Of a DNA stretch of 64,000 nt, positions 10,621-23,640 are shown piece by piece. This DNA is from Ligula intestinalis (taxonomy: Eukaryota > Platyhelminthes > Cestoda > Diphyllobothriidea > Diphyllobothriidae). The position numbers were made by a program, and so were the translations under genes. The stretch lies in contig JAYGXS010000001.1 in assembly GCA_036362985.1 (NCBI GenBank), positions 51,583,232-51,647,231 on the forward strand, read 5' to 3'. The stretch's first letter is position 1; each line of letters begins with the position of its first letter. The notes beneath the pieces are model-generated. The model was not told where the DNA came from and searched no databases. It was given only the letters and a program-made list of their open reading frames with translations.

Positions 10621-11840
10621 CAAATTATATTTCTCGGGATGCCAATTTTCAAATTCAAACCATTCTTCTTGGTTATGTTTTTGATATCCCTTACTGCCGC
10701 ACTACCGACATTGGTCAGACTGAGGCCCTTTCCTGTCTCACCTGCAATGATCATGAACCTAAGGAAGAAACCGTGATTGCTGCCAGATCGATTGAGGATG
10801 ATGTACGCCGTCGACTTTTGAATGGCATACAAGGCATTACTGTAGCTGCCGCCAACATTTGACGCGCTACCGAACGAGATAGCGTTCTCAGCCAAGCTGG
10901 TGTTTGCATATATGCAGACCAATTGGCCAATCATTGCTATCACTGACGATTTTCGCCAGCTCTTCCTGCGCGAGCACCGCTATCTGTGGTCGATTCATGC
11001 CTCCTATTTGCAGACAGTGTAGTGCTTCCTTCTTTACTTCGAACTGTTGCACTTCGTCAAATGTCATGCTGCTCATCCTGCTACCAGTCGAATGAAGTCC
11101 ATCGCTCGCAGGTTTTCTTACTGGCCTAATACTGGCAGTGTCATCAGCGACCTCGTTTGGTCCTGTTCCTGTTATAAACAGCCTATCAGTACAATGGAAA
11201 AATGTATAGGCCTTGGTAACATGTTCACGTCGATTTCGCTGGTCCACTTGATTGAGTCTCTTAACTTGTCGTAGTCCACACCTATTAATAATGGCTCTTG
11301 ATTGCACTGCTGAATGCGACTATCACATTTTCCGCCAGTGCTTTCCTACGACGCATCTTCAACTTACATTATCGATTTGATACTCTGGTGTCGAATAACA
11401 GTTCCAATTTGCCTCGTAGACCTGTGAAGATTTCTGGCGCCAATACCTCTTAAAAGCTCGTAGGGAGGGGACTAGTCACGATATGCTCATGGCGTTCTGG
11501 TTTTCCTGCAGGACCGCCCCTGATCAGGTGTCTCTGGTGATGTCTCTCTTGCCGAAGAGTTGACGGGCCGGAAACTTTGAAAAAAGTTCGATGTACTGTT
11601 GACTGCTAATTTGCCACCCCGCAGTCTCTTCGAACTGCCCTTCGTGGCAAAATTCCCATAAGAACACCTGCCTTCCTTCGAGACTACCGAGCTGAGATTC
11701 GACACTGGATTGAAGCAATAAAAGCGGCGCACAGACGAAACATGTTGTGTTGCGCCTGGGTCGATAAAAACAGGTGGGTTCATCACCGAAAGCACATACC
11801 TCGGTGGCAGCGCAGTAATCAGACCTAGCCCGAATCAGAT
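10621..11840 (-). other. Unresolved sequence, possible decayed retroelement on minus strand
   Basis: Two overlapping minus-strand frames (10888-11307 and 11524-11847) and a third at 10620-10943 are open but not clearly identifiable. The segment GPNEVADDTASI at about 11127-11162 resembles the linker between RNase H and integrase in Gypsy pol, where a similar NEVADALSR box is usual. The rest gives no support. I would not call a gene here. Confidence 0.25.
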
Positions 11841-12688
11841 GAATCAATCTTGCTCGACATAATGACCTTTGTCATTCGAGCAGACCAGTCAATTGAGAAA
11901 AAAGAAGACTCGATCGCTGGGACAATATGTTTATTCGCCTGACGTTTCGATATACGTCGCGGATTCGTCATCAGAGACATGAGTAGCAGAAAGGTTAAGC
12001 ATGCACAGAAGTTTGCGGTATTTATAGGACACAGTCATTACTGCAAGCATATAGCGACAATAAAAGTAAATTGCCTTCTTGAACGTGGACTGCTTGTTGG
12101 ACGGCATGCGGGATCTGACCTGTTAAACTTTTGTCAGAGGCGGTGAGCTTAGGCATGATGATTGCTCGGCCGTCTGGCTCACCGGTGTTAGCGTACGATG
12201 AGGCGGTGGCCTGCCCGTTCCTTAAGTGACGGCTTGCTTTGGCCAAATTGAATCTCAGGATTGAATATGGATTGGGCAAATCGTTCCACTTGTTGATGGA
12301 TTGAAGGCCCGTGAACCATGACTTAAGTAGTTATCGGCTCACCCAATTGTCACCTCTTGCGAGAATTTCGGCCTCATCAAATTTTAAAGTGTGGCTGGGT
12401 CTCGTCAAATGAGCCGCAACTTGAGAATTGGCATCATTTCGCCGCATTGCAGCCGCGTGTTCAGAAATTCGCGTCCTGAGAAGTCTGCTAGTTTCCCCGA
12501 CAAAGTTGCTTTGACCGCAACTGCACCAGATCCTGTAGACGACCTCAGATGTTTCCTGCCGTGGCAGTGGGTCTTTAGGCTTCATTATCTGACGCCTTAT
12601 GGTTGCCTCTGGCCTGTGTGCGACTCCAACACTTAGTGGTGCCGAGCAATCATCATGCTCGAGCTCACCGCCCGTGACGAAAGTTTTA
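11840..12688 (-). mobile_element. Penelope-like element PLE2: GIY-YIG end and 3' untranslated region
   Basis: Minus frame 12688-12331 reads GVAHRPEATIRR, KPKDPLPRQETS and the GIY-YIG core VVYRIWCSCGQSNFVGETSR, then R..EHAAA. It continues through 12279-12022 (NPYSILRF) into the 3' region. That region (12105-11850) is nearly the reverse complement of 12688-12950, so PLE2 meets PLE3 head to head at about 12688. The RT is absent. The frame is broken near 12320. Confidence 0.85.
11936..11979 (-). ncRNA. Hammerhead-ribozyme-like motif in PLE2 3' region
   Basis: On the minus strand the order is a 5-base arm (tgtct), CTGATGA, a stem II region of 19 bases, GAAAC, GTC and a closing arm aggcg. The core matches the hammerhead consensus CUGANGA...GAAA...UH. 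The four bases ACGT form the minimal palindromic stem III seen in retroelement hammerheads that work as dimers. Arms I pair as tgtct/aggcg with G-U wobbles. Stem II is weaker here (A and T bulges) than in the copy at 12832. That PLEs carry hammerheads is known; activity of this copy is not. Confidence 0.5.
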
Positions 12689-12831
12689 CAGGTCAGAGCC
12701 TGCGTGCCGTCCAACAAGCAGTCCACGCACAAGAAGGCAATTAACGTTCATTGTCGCTGTGTGCTTGCATTAATGACTATGTCCTATAAATACTGCAAAC
12801 TTCTGTGCATACTTAACCTTTCTGCTACTCA

Positions 12832-12875
12832 CGTCTCTGATGACAAATCCTCGACGGATATCAAAACGTCAGGCG
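12832..12875 (+). ncRNA. Hammerhead-ribozyme-like motif in PLE3 first terminal repeat
   Basis: The order is arm cgtct, CTGATGA (12837-12843), stem II with atcc/ggat pairing around a tcgac loop, AAAAC in place of GAAAC, GTC (12868-12870) and arm aggcg. Arm I pairs over five bases (cgtct with aggcg, one G-U). Stem III is the four-base palindrome ACGT. G12 of the core is changed to A in this copy, so it should be inactive, but it preserves the best stem II of the three copies. Confidence 0.5.
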
Positions 12876-13294
12876 AATAAACATATTGTCCCAGCGATCG
12901 AGTCTTACTTGTGTCAATTGCCTCCTGGGACACGGATGTTCGCTTGTTTTGGCAAATTATTTGGGCGCGATGCGCTAAGATCGCCCCGACGATGGGAACT
13001 ATTTACCCTTCGTGAGGCCTCAACCTATTGGCAGATCCAGTTTCTGCACAGACATCTTGACAATAACGTGCTGCCGAAGAGTGTGAGATACAAGCCGGTG
13101 CGGAACACGGAGGTGGCGAGACGCGTTATGTTTCAAACTGGCAAGAGAATGGTCCGTCTTTTCATTCAAGATTGCCATGCGAGGCTACGCAAATATTGCC
13201 AGATAATTTACCATGAGAAGATGACATGCTGTGAGCTCATGGGTGAGGACAGCACAAAACTGCTTCAGCAGAGAGTGCTTGAACGAGCCCGCGA

Positions 13295-13333
13295 CTGATG
13301 ACGAATCAGCGATGGAGATCTAAGCGTCAGGCG
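13295..13333 (+). ncRNA. Degenerate hammerhead-like motif in PLE3 second terminal repeat
   Basis: CTGATGA (13295-13301) and GTC plus aggcg (13326-13333) are kept at the same spacing, but the GAAAC box has become TAAGC and the 5' arm no longer pairs. It is a relic of the motif described at 12832-12875. Confidence 0.4.
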
Positions 13334-13430
13334 AATAAACATATTGTCCCAGCGATCGAGTCTTCTTTTTGTCAATTGTCTCCCGGGACATGGATGTTCG
13401 CTTGTTTTGGCAGACCAGTCAATTCCCGAA

Positions 13431-13919
13431 GCGAATTTTGCACTCTCTCGGATGCATCGCTTTCGGAATCATTCCTTGCACCGCAGTCATAAACCACAAA
13501 CTGGCTTCCGCACGCCGGACAAACCATGTTCACCAAAACACGCAAACCATATTGGTTCGTCCACGCCATAAACGTTACCGACCCATATTGCCTATTACCC
13601 TTGCCAAATAATTAAGATGGAGATGTTGGGCGTACCTTCATTCCCATGATTACTTCACGGAGGCAAGGCTCTAAAAGGGGCACAGGAAGGTAAAAGTTCA
13701 CTTAAAAATAAAGCATTAAAAAGTTGCAAATTTTGGTTTTTCATCTTAAATGAACAGCAAAAAAACAACATAAAAAATACGTAAAATTGGTTTCGAGGTA
13801 TGAAAGATAACGAACAGTAAAAATGTCGCAGTTCCTGTGTGTGCAACTGTGCGTAGACGGTTGCGTGCGCAGGAGAGTGTGTCGTCATACTAGAAAATGC
13901 CTTTAGGAGATGTGGCGAC
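13431..13919. other. Unassigned sequence
   Basis: No coding domain is recognised. 13680-13800 is A/T rich. It separates PLE3 from the deleted LINE. Confidence 0.4.
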
Positions 13920-14860
13920 ATGGCTAAGTCCCTCAGGACTTCAAGGACGCCGTAATTGTTCACCTCTACAAGCGCAAGGGGAATCGCCATGTCTGTGACA
14001 ATCATCGTGGAATATTGCTGCTCAAAACCACCGTCAGAATCTTCGCCCGTATCCTCCTTAACCATCCCAACAACCACCTAGAACTAGTACTCGTGTCTGA
14101 AAGCCAATTTCGCTTTCGCCATCATCGCGGCACCACGGAAAATCTACAAAGTCTGTCGGATTGCCACCGCCAAGGCAAAAGTGGCGGCTGGCAAGTCATA
14201 CAATAAACGGACACACAGTTTTACCTGTCCGTGCTGTCAACGCACCTTCCATGTAAGCATCGGCTTGATCGGCCACCTCCGTACGCAGTGCAACACTCCT
14301 CCGACGGCATCCACTTCTACGGCATCAAACAATTCAACAGACCTCTCTCTACCCAGCACTTCAACGGCAACAACCCCACCCGCAACTCCCTCCACCTCCT
14401 CCGACGCATCATCACCTCCCACCACCATCCAAACCACATCTACCAGCGCTGGGAGCTCGAGCCTTTCCTGCCCTCACTGCAATCGTGCATTCACCTCACG
14501 CATTGGCCTAGTCGGTCACTTGTGATTCCGTCGCACAAAGACTGGTGAACTAATGCCTGGAGCACCAGCACACAGAAGAGACCACCGCCTTCACTACCCA
14601 CATTTCATCGAACATTCGCCCATCGCATGGGCCTACAAAATCACATGTACATCCACGACAGCAACATTGACCGTGGTGTTGACACACCCAGCACATCCCA
14701 CACCCCCACCACTAGCTCCGGGCCCCTCATTCATTGCCCTACCATCTTCAAGACAAGGATTGGCCTTCAAGTTCGCCAGGAAGCTCCAGGTAATTGTCCC
14801 CCATGTAAGTTGGGTAATGTTCTCGTTGAACTTGCCAAATAATCCCTTGCATTTTTGCAC
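13920..14860 (+). mobile_element. Internally deleted LINE with zinc-finger C-terminal tail
   Basis: 13930-14135 encodes the start of an RT (AVIVHLYKRKGN, then NHRGILLLKTT, then SQFRFRHHRGTT). At about 14150 the sequence jumps straight to the far C-terminus (IATAKAKVAAGKSY), so the RT core including the catalytic box, more than 1 kb, is missing. The tail carries C-x2-C...H units: CPCCQRTFHVSIGLIGHL at 14236-14290 and CPHCNRAFTSRIGLVGHL at 14472-14525, separated by a Ser/Thr/Pro-rich linker, then a degenerate third unit. It is similar to LINE polyproteins I recall from tapeworm genomes. Confidence 0.75.
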
Positions 14861-15079
14861 CTAATTATGACAGTTTCCACTAGGTTTACTAGGTATGCTC
14901 TTCAGCACTAGCATCAATAGTCTTAGAATATCATTTCTTTAACAGAACCTTAGCACCAGCTTCTAGGCAAATCAGTTTTATTAGTTGCTACCGTTGTCAT
15001 TAGTAGAACTACTGTCCCTCTCATCGTGCCTCAGCCGAGCCTTCAGCTCAGTCTAAGAATATTATCGTTGTAAGCAGCT
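14861..15079. other. Unassigned sequence
   Basis: No gene or clear element. A short phrase (cttagcaccagcttctagg) recurs in degraded form around 15085. Confidence 0.3.
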
Positions 15080-15353
15080 ACTTAGCACTAGATCTTAGGC
15101 AAACGCAGTCGTACTCTCAGCTTAGTCTTCTTACATCAACGCAAGCTTCATCATCGAAGATCTTCGCAACCTCTGAAGATCCGTCGCTGAAAGGTTAGCT
15201 GTGTTCTTGTTCTTGGTTCCTCTTTCGTTTCTACTCTTGTTCTACCGTTCTTTCGTATTCCCCCTCTCCCTCTCTTCGTCCTTTCATCTTGCTTGCTTTC
15301 TCACTTTCCTTGTTTCCCCTCTCACTTCTTCATACTTTCATTTTATTTTTTCT

Positions 15354-15419
<66 letters not shown>

Positions 15420-15640
15420 CGTCCATTGCATAAGCTTCCTATGTTTTCTTCCTCTCTCACTCTCTCTCGCTTCTTCTCTCTTTCCATCTTTTTCATTCTT
15501 TCGTTCCCTGTCTTTACTTCTTTCCTTGCACAACCTGCTCTACCATGCTCATCTCCGATCTGTTTTCCCTTTTCGTTTTTCAGCGCTGCACCCATCCTAC
15601 CTCAGGTGCCCGATAGCCAGATGGTGGCATACAGCTGGGA
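15080..15640 (+). repeat. Repeat unit 1 containing a CT microsatellite
   Basis: Two blocks of this unit match 16090-16440 in the same orientation: a left block (about 15110-15260, with tcagcttagtctt...gctgaaaggt) and a right block (15528-15640, with ccttgcacaacct...ctccgatctgt). Between them lies a pyrimidine-rich stretch, much longer here than in unit 2. Confidence 0.7.
15351..15413 (+). repeat. (CT)n microsatellite
   Basis: About 60 bases of almost uninterrupted CT dinucleotide, with one CG interruption near 15366, inside a longer pyrimidine-rich tract. The long Ser/Leu or Arg/Glu frames over it are artefacts. Confidence 0.95.
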
Positions 15641-16089
15641 ATAATCGATATCATGCGAGTCCGGCATGCATTGCATGAGATATGTGGTGGTGAGTGAAGC
15701 GGGGCTTCGAGTTCTGTGGCCCACCTAGCAGCCAGCCAGCTGGCGTAAACAAACTCGATATTCGATACTGAGAATCCCATGGTTTCTGTGACATGCACTC
15801 TTTACGCGACATAAGCGCTCGTCAACGCGGGAGAGGAAGGCGAAGTGAGTACTTCAGACTGATAGATAAATCGACGACATAGCCGACCTTACCCGGCTGT
15901 GACCAGGTGAGAATCATCGTCGGAAGTCTCAGTCGGATATTTCACCCAAACGACTGCACCTAAGCCTGACGCCGCCTATACTGGCGTCACTAAGTGCTAT
16001 CAGCCCGTAAATGCTTCTTGTTTTCCTGCGTAGCACTACTACCCTCGTATCGCTTATCTTACTCGCATGATTACTGCAGTCACATTTTA

Positions 16090-16440
16090 AATGGTAGCAC
16101 ATCCAGCTTAGTCTTTTAGCATCAATGCAAGCCTCTCTATCGAAATTCTTAACAATCTCTGAAGCTCCTTTGCTGAAAGGTAAACCGAGTTCTCTTTCTT
16201 TCGTTTTGCTCTCGTTTTTACTATCCTTGCTTCCTTTCTCGTTGTCTTGACCGTTTTATTCCTTTTCTCGTTTTCCCTCTCCTCCTCCCAGTTTCCTTAT
16301 CTCCTTCCACTTTCCCTTTCCCTCTCTTTTAGTATTTCCTTGCACAACCTCTTCTACCATGCTCTTCTCCGATCTGTATTCCTTTTCAGCGTTGTGCCCA
16401 TCCCACCGCAGGCGGCCGAAAGCTGGACGGTTGCTTGTTG
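16090..16440 (+). repeat. Repeat unit 2 (shorter copy of 15080-15640)
   Basis: Direct copy of the flanks of unit 1 with a shorter pyrimidine-rich centre. The spacing between the two units is about 1 kb, which suggests a local duplication followed by expansion of the CT tract in unit 1. Confidence 0.65.
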
Positions 16441-17009
16441 CTGGCGGTGGGGGCGAGAGTGAGGTCAACTCTCGGTGCGTTTCCTTCCTCACTATAATGA
16501 ATCTGATGGGCTAAAAGCCATGGCTTGGAGGGTTGATAGCTGGCGGGCTTACTCTGGTACCACCGTTTGTCCAGTGTGTCTTGTTGTGTGTTGTGGCTGT
16601 CTGCGGACTGAGAGTCAGATTAAATGACTCCTTTTCAATGTGATCTTTATGGCGCCCCCTGTCGGGATTATACCTAGCGAGACGCGCTATTTGTACCCGT
16701 GTTGTTGAATGTTGGTCGGACCAGCCGTCTGCGTCCTCCCACATTTTTGACCTTCTTGGCTCACTCTTAACAACCAGTTGTCGGTGCGAGAGTGTTCAGA
16801 GAGTGGGGTAGATCCGGCGAGTCTGCCTTTCTCTATTATTCAGCTGCAGTCGCCATGATGGTCGTGGTAGATCGAAATATCTTACTCGTGCAAGTGGTGG
16901 CTGCATCTAACTTTCTTAGACGTTACCCAGCTCTCACTTGTAGATTCCCAGAGTTAGGCTCTGCGTAGTGGCCATCTTCCAGCAACTGTCTAGATTGGCA
17001 GATGAAGCC
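16441..17009. other. Unassigned sequence
   Basis: No coding domain, RNA gene or clear repeat is seen. Confidence 0.35.
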
Positions 17010-17110
17010 AGGTGAGGGTCTCCGGTGTGTTTACCCCACCCACATCCGTTATGCTCCTGGGTAGTAGCAATATCATAGTAGATGATAGGTACATAAGCAG
17101 TAACTGTACT
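17010..17110 (+). repeat. Second copy of the leader of the GTA repeat
   Basis: This segment (gagggtctccggtgt, C-rich stretch, gggtagt) matches 5145-5215 with scattered changes and is again followed by short GTA-like motifs. It marks a dispersed repeat family. Confidence 0.55.
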
Positions 17111-19725
<2,615 letters not shown>

Positions 19726-20450
19726 ATCATGCTCCCTGCGTAAATTCTCCGGTTACTTTTGTACATTCAGTTTTGTCACATCATAGTTGTACAAATAGCT
19801 TATATTTGCATTATCTCATTTTCGACTTTACCGACCTTTAACTTGTGGCCATGATATTCACGCTCATTTCCAGGGGATAGATAGACAAGATCGTTCGATT
19901 ATTCGTCCTGGGTTGGAAGTGAATTGATATGTTTCGATAAATGCATGTATGAATGCGTGGGATTCGCCACTGGTAATGGAACAGTGCACGTTCCGTTTTT
20001 GTTCTGGAGCTCTGTTGAATCTGCACAAGCAGTCGTATAGCAACTTTAAGAAATATGTTGAAGTACCTCCAACAAAACAAAATGAGACCGAAATTATTCA
20101 TACCCAATCTCAGGTGGGTATTACACGGGATCCCGGGTTAATCACTTTACCGTTGAACCACGGGCTCGTTTTACTACTACGATCGGGGTTATGATGAATA
20201 TGTTGGACTCGCCGATCTTGTAATGGGACAGTGTACGTTGCCATTTCGCTCACCTAGATAGTCGCATGACAACTTCTAGAAAGATGGAGTGGATTGCCAG
20301 GTGTCTCGATGCATGTATCGGCGTGTCCATAACGTCAGAATCAATAAGGGTGTAAACCGGCTATGGATAATCATTTGGTTGTACCCGCTTTATATAGACG
20401 GCTGATCTGGTATGCGGTCAGCATCGTGTATATTCCGTCGCCAGGGCGAT
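19726..20450. other. Region downstream of HSP60 with a diverged internal duplication
   Basis: Two diverged direct copies (about 19955-20065 and 20195-20285) share gattcgcc/gactcgcc, taatgg.acagtg.acgtt and agtcg.at..caactt. No coding function is seen. A canonical aataaa is not present just after the HSP60 stop. Confidence 0.4.
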
Positions 20451-21330
20451 GTTTGATTGACTAACCGGTCCACTGAGTTTGCCGAATGAGTATTTGCAGA
20501 TGCTCCTTCATTGGCAGTTTTTTGCATTGAAGCAATGGATGTCGCCAGTTGGTGTAACCTGGATAGACGCTGAGCAATTTGGACGAATTGAAGTGTGGAT
20601 TGTAGTCTTGGACAAGATTAAGTAAGCGGCATAACAAATGCGTTACCGAACCGAATGGTGTATTGGCTCCATCCAGCGTGAATAGTGGCGTGCTTACAAA
20701 CACGTGCTATGAGATAATGCGGATAGATGTAGCGCCGTAGTACCTGTGCCAGAGAGGACCGTTTCAGTACAACACGGAAACTTGTCATCGCTTTGGAGAG
20801 TAGTTTATCCACAGTCGTCTCATCGTTTGAAGGCGGCTGAGGTGCTCGCAGGTCCACTTTTGCCGCCTGGTAAGGACGGCGGGTTTCGGATATTAGGGCT
20901 ACAGTTTGATCGTCGTTTTTGATGTTCCGGGAATTGTCCATCACTTAAGCATAACTACGGGTTCGTGGGATTCCCCTGATGATGCGGCTTGTTGTGTAAC
21001 CGTATTCTCTGGATTTTTAGTGAGTAAGAGCTCGATGGTCGACCCGAGGCACAAATCTAGGACTTGTTGCATGTCCTGTACTGCAGCATTCGGCGCGTAG
21101 CCTGCAAATTTTGTGCGTAAATTCTTAAGTTTAATCCTGCGAGCCACGGACGTTGAGTATCTTACAGCCGATTTGTATTTAGCCGATTATCGATTGCTGC
21201 TGATGGTGAAGATGTTTCAGCTTTGGGATGACTACCGGACAAAATTGGAATGTTCGTGAGCGTACACAAACCTGCTTTAAGGCAAGATCTTCCGAATAGA
21301 GTCCAGTGACTCGCGGCATGACGTTATAGT
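20451..21330 (-). other. Unresolved minus-strand open frames
   Basis: Minus-strand frames at 21147-20941, 20944-20618 and 20703-20461 are open but I do not recognise them, and their boundaries show no convincing splice sites. They could be decayed retroelement sequence next to PLE4. Confidence 0.25.
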
Positions 21331-21339
21331 GCTGCAAAT

Positions 21340-23570
21340 ACGATTCCCAGGTGGTGAATCAGAAGAGGAGCGTTCACTGGGAGAGGTTTATTATAAGCCT
21401 GACATTTCAGGTAGTTGTTTCGTCCACCCATCTTCAGAGAATGGATCCTCTGGCCCATGGTCCTCGCCTTTATGCCGCTCGTTCGTCCGTGTGCGTGTTC
21501 TACCAATCTTGGCTGAGTCACTGTATGTGTGTCTCGCGCCTCGCCTTCAGCTTACTCGTTTACATTGTCCGTCATATTGCCGCGTGTTTGGCTTCGCCCT
21601 CATGTGCGTTCGATCCGTCGGCACCTTTTGCGCACCGACTTGTTTCGGACGCACTGCTGGTTGACGGCCCCAGTCTTTCCATGCCGTGTCTGAAATGCGG
21701 GTTTCTTTAATTTGTCTTGATGTCTGAAGCATGGGTTGCTACCTCCGGCTTTGCTTAAAACCATCTTTCAGCCAATTTATGCGTATGCATACACGTTTTT
21801 GGTTGTCAGCCGGTTTCATCAACATAATTGCACATCCCACAGCTGCACTGAGGTCGGTAGACGAGGCTTGACTTCTCATTTTTAGGTATAGGGTCTTTCG
21901 ACCGCATTACTTGTTGCCGGATTGTGCAGGTAGGCTTGAGGGCAACCCCTATTCCGGGAAGCGCAAGGGATCTAGCCACAATTCCGGAGAACTCTTCATG
22001 TACGGAATGCTACGTCACGATTTTGATAGGCAAGGTTCCGCGGTTCGCGTTTTTATGGTGGAATTCGAGTCCGTTCAGTAAACGCTCATGGATAGCCGTT
22101 TGCTCTGAAAAATTCCCGGAGGAGCCTTGTCTCGTCCCTTTCGTCAGCTGGCGTGCTGCAGTGGGCTTCTACTCGTCGATATAGCATGCGCATTCAACTT
22201 CTTTTGCGTTTCAGCGGATGATTTCTATTGTAACTGAATATTTGCGCCGTGCTTGTTGGTTTACGGTAGACAGACTTCGCCAATTTATCGTCCGGTTGGC
22301 GGCGTAGTTAAACGTCCAGGAACGGATGTCTGCCATCCACCTCTTCTTCCGTCATGAACTGTAGATCGGAAATAATTGAGTTTAATCGTTCCTCGCAATG
22401 GTAAATTTTACTCTGTGTGATAACAACAAAAGTGTGGTTAACATAGCGGGCCCAAAATTTCGGCTTGACGTCTTTAAACAAACGTCCCTCGAGTTTTTAA
22501 ATTAAAACCTCGGCAATGAGCCCAGAAATTGAAGACCCCAGTGGAGTGCCTTTGATTTGCTCATATGTAGTCCCTTCGAAGGTGAGGAAGGCACAGAGGC
22601 AATGCTCAATGAGTTCCATGAAATCCTGAGCCGTGAGTTAACCATCTTTCATGGCAATTCTGATGTAGGAGTTCGCGGATGGATTCCACAGCAAGCGTCT
22701 GTGGTGTGGACGTGAAGTGTGAGATGACGTCAAATGAAACCATCCTTCCATCTGGCTTAACTGTGACTGTCTTTATTTTGTCAAGAGACTGTACAGCCGA
22801 GTGAATTGTCGTTTGTGAGCCCACCGTGAGAAATCTCAACATCCGCAATAACCAGTTTGCCAGCCCGTACGTAGGCGTGCCTCGGAAGGAGACGATTGTC
22901 CGTAAGGGAACGTCCGGGTCGTGTACGTTTGGGAGGCCGTAGAATCGTGCCATAGATGCTTCTGTAGGCTTCGCCGTGTACCAGTTCTTGATGGTGATGA
23001 CCTTTTATTTCTTCAGCCGACCCAGGTTTCTGTTCACCTTTACCAGTAGTGCATTTAGGCCAGCGGCCTCGCTGACTCTGTAAGATTCTCGATTACTGGG
23101 GAGCGTCCTGATTTTGTTTTGGTAGCCAGCTTTATCGAGCACTACCGTTGATTGGTCTTTGTCGACGGTAGAATAACTATTCGAGCGTCTGATTTTAACT
23201 CTCTTAGGGCCTTTCGTTTCTCTCTTAGTAGTGAATGGGTTTTTCGGTTCTAAATAGGAAGAGAGCTGGCATGATGTCGACGGAGGTCCTTAATTTCGCC
23301 TGTTGCGCCGGTTTGGCGTAGCGCTGATTCGAAGGAGACAGTGAAGGCGATAGGATCAGTGTTGGTCGTTTTAACTCCAAATCCATGTTGCAGGATTTTA
23401 GTTTGCACCTTGGTTAGTGGTTTGGACAAGAGATTACACACTAACGTTTACTCGCTCTCCGGGTATTGTGCGGTCTGCCGTGCCCCGAATTTTATCGATA
23501 AGTCTGCATCTCCGTTTTCCCGCTTCTGTCGCCTTAAGGGTAGTAGGGTGTTCTCTAAAGATGCTTGGAC
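21340..23570 (-). mobile_element. Penelope-like element PLE4, decayed
   Basis: Read on minus: N-terminal region LSKPLTKVQTKILQHG (23420-23375), RT entry MARFYGLPNVHDPDVPLR (22953-22900), LVSFDV-type box, GTTYEQIKGTPLGSSISG near 22550, the catalytic box as YVNH (about 22440) instead of YVDD, HPFLDV, and a GIY-YIG remnant (LVYRPQCSCGMCNYVDETG, about 21880-21820) ended by a stop. Both catalytic Asp are lost (D to N, D to H), and stops are frequent. The 3' region (21460-21340) contains ctgaagatg...gaaac and ataataaacc, the counterpart of the 3' motif of the other PLEs. Confidence 0.85.
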
Positions 23571-23640
23571 GAGAAAACTACCCACAAAAAGACAGGTTTG
23601 TAATAAACCACTCCCAAGAAACGCTCCTCTTTCTTTTGAG
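23548..23640 (+). repeat. Inverted copy of the PLE4 3' terminal repeat at its 5' side
   Basis: The plus strand here (gatgcttggacgag...gtaataaaccactccc.agaaacgctcct) matches the minus strand of 21455-21360 with moderate divergence. PLE4 is therefore bounded by the same terminal sequence in opposite orientations, the layout also seen at the PLE2/PLE3 junction. Confidence 0.65.

Larger units (their letters stand above)
12689..13430 (+). mobile_element. Penelope-like element PLE3: terminal repeat, N-terminal coding fragment, second terminal repeat
   Basis: The same 3'/pseudo-LTR sequence occurs twice in direct order (12837-12953 and 13295-13413). Between the copies, frame 12960-13294 codes for a PLE N-terminal region: HRHLDNNVLPKS, TGKRMVRLFIQDCHARLRKY and LLQQRVLERARD. 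This tandem repeat-ORF-repeat layout is how PLE pseudo-LTRs usually look. The RT and nuclease are missing. The left end is the inverted junction with PLE2. Confidence 0.8.

Noticed and set aside
10888..11307. Gypsy integrase linker on minus strand
   Set aside because: Only a 12-residue resemblance (GPNEVADDTASI) without neighbouring RNase H or integrase blocks. Left as unresolved.
12639..12732. N-terminal part of the minus frame 12331-12732 (MCVDCLLDGTQALTCK) as PLE coding sequence
   Set aside because: From about 12688 upward the strand belongs to PLE3 in opposite orientation, so that part is antisense to the PLE3 terminal repeat.
15201..15678. Long Leu/Ser-rich frames on + and Arg/Glu-rich frames on - over the CT tract
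   Set aside because: These are translation artefacts of the (CT)n microsatellite and surrounding pyrimidine-rich DNA.
21360..21460. Complete hammerhead ribozyme at the PLE4 3' end
   Set aside because: CTGAAGA and GAAAC boxes are present, but a pairing stem II cannot be drawn and GTC is displaced 13 bases from GAAAC. At most a relic.
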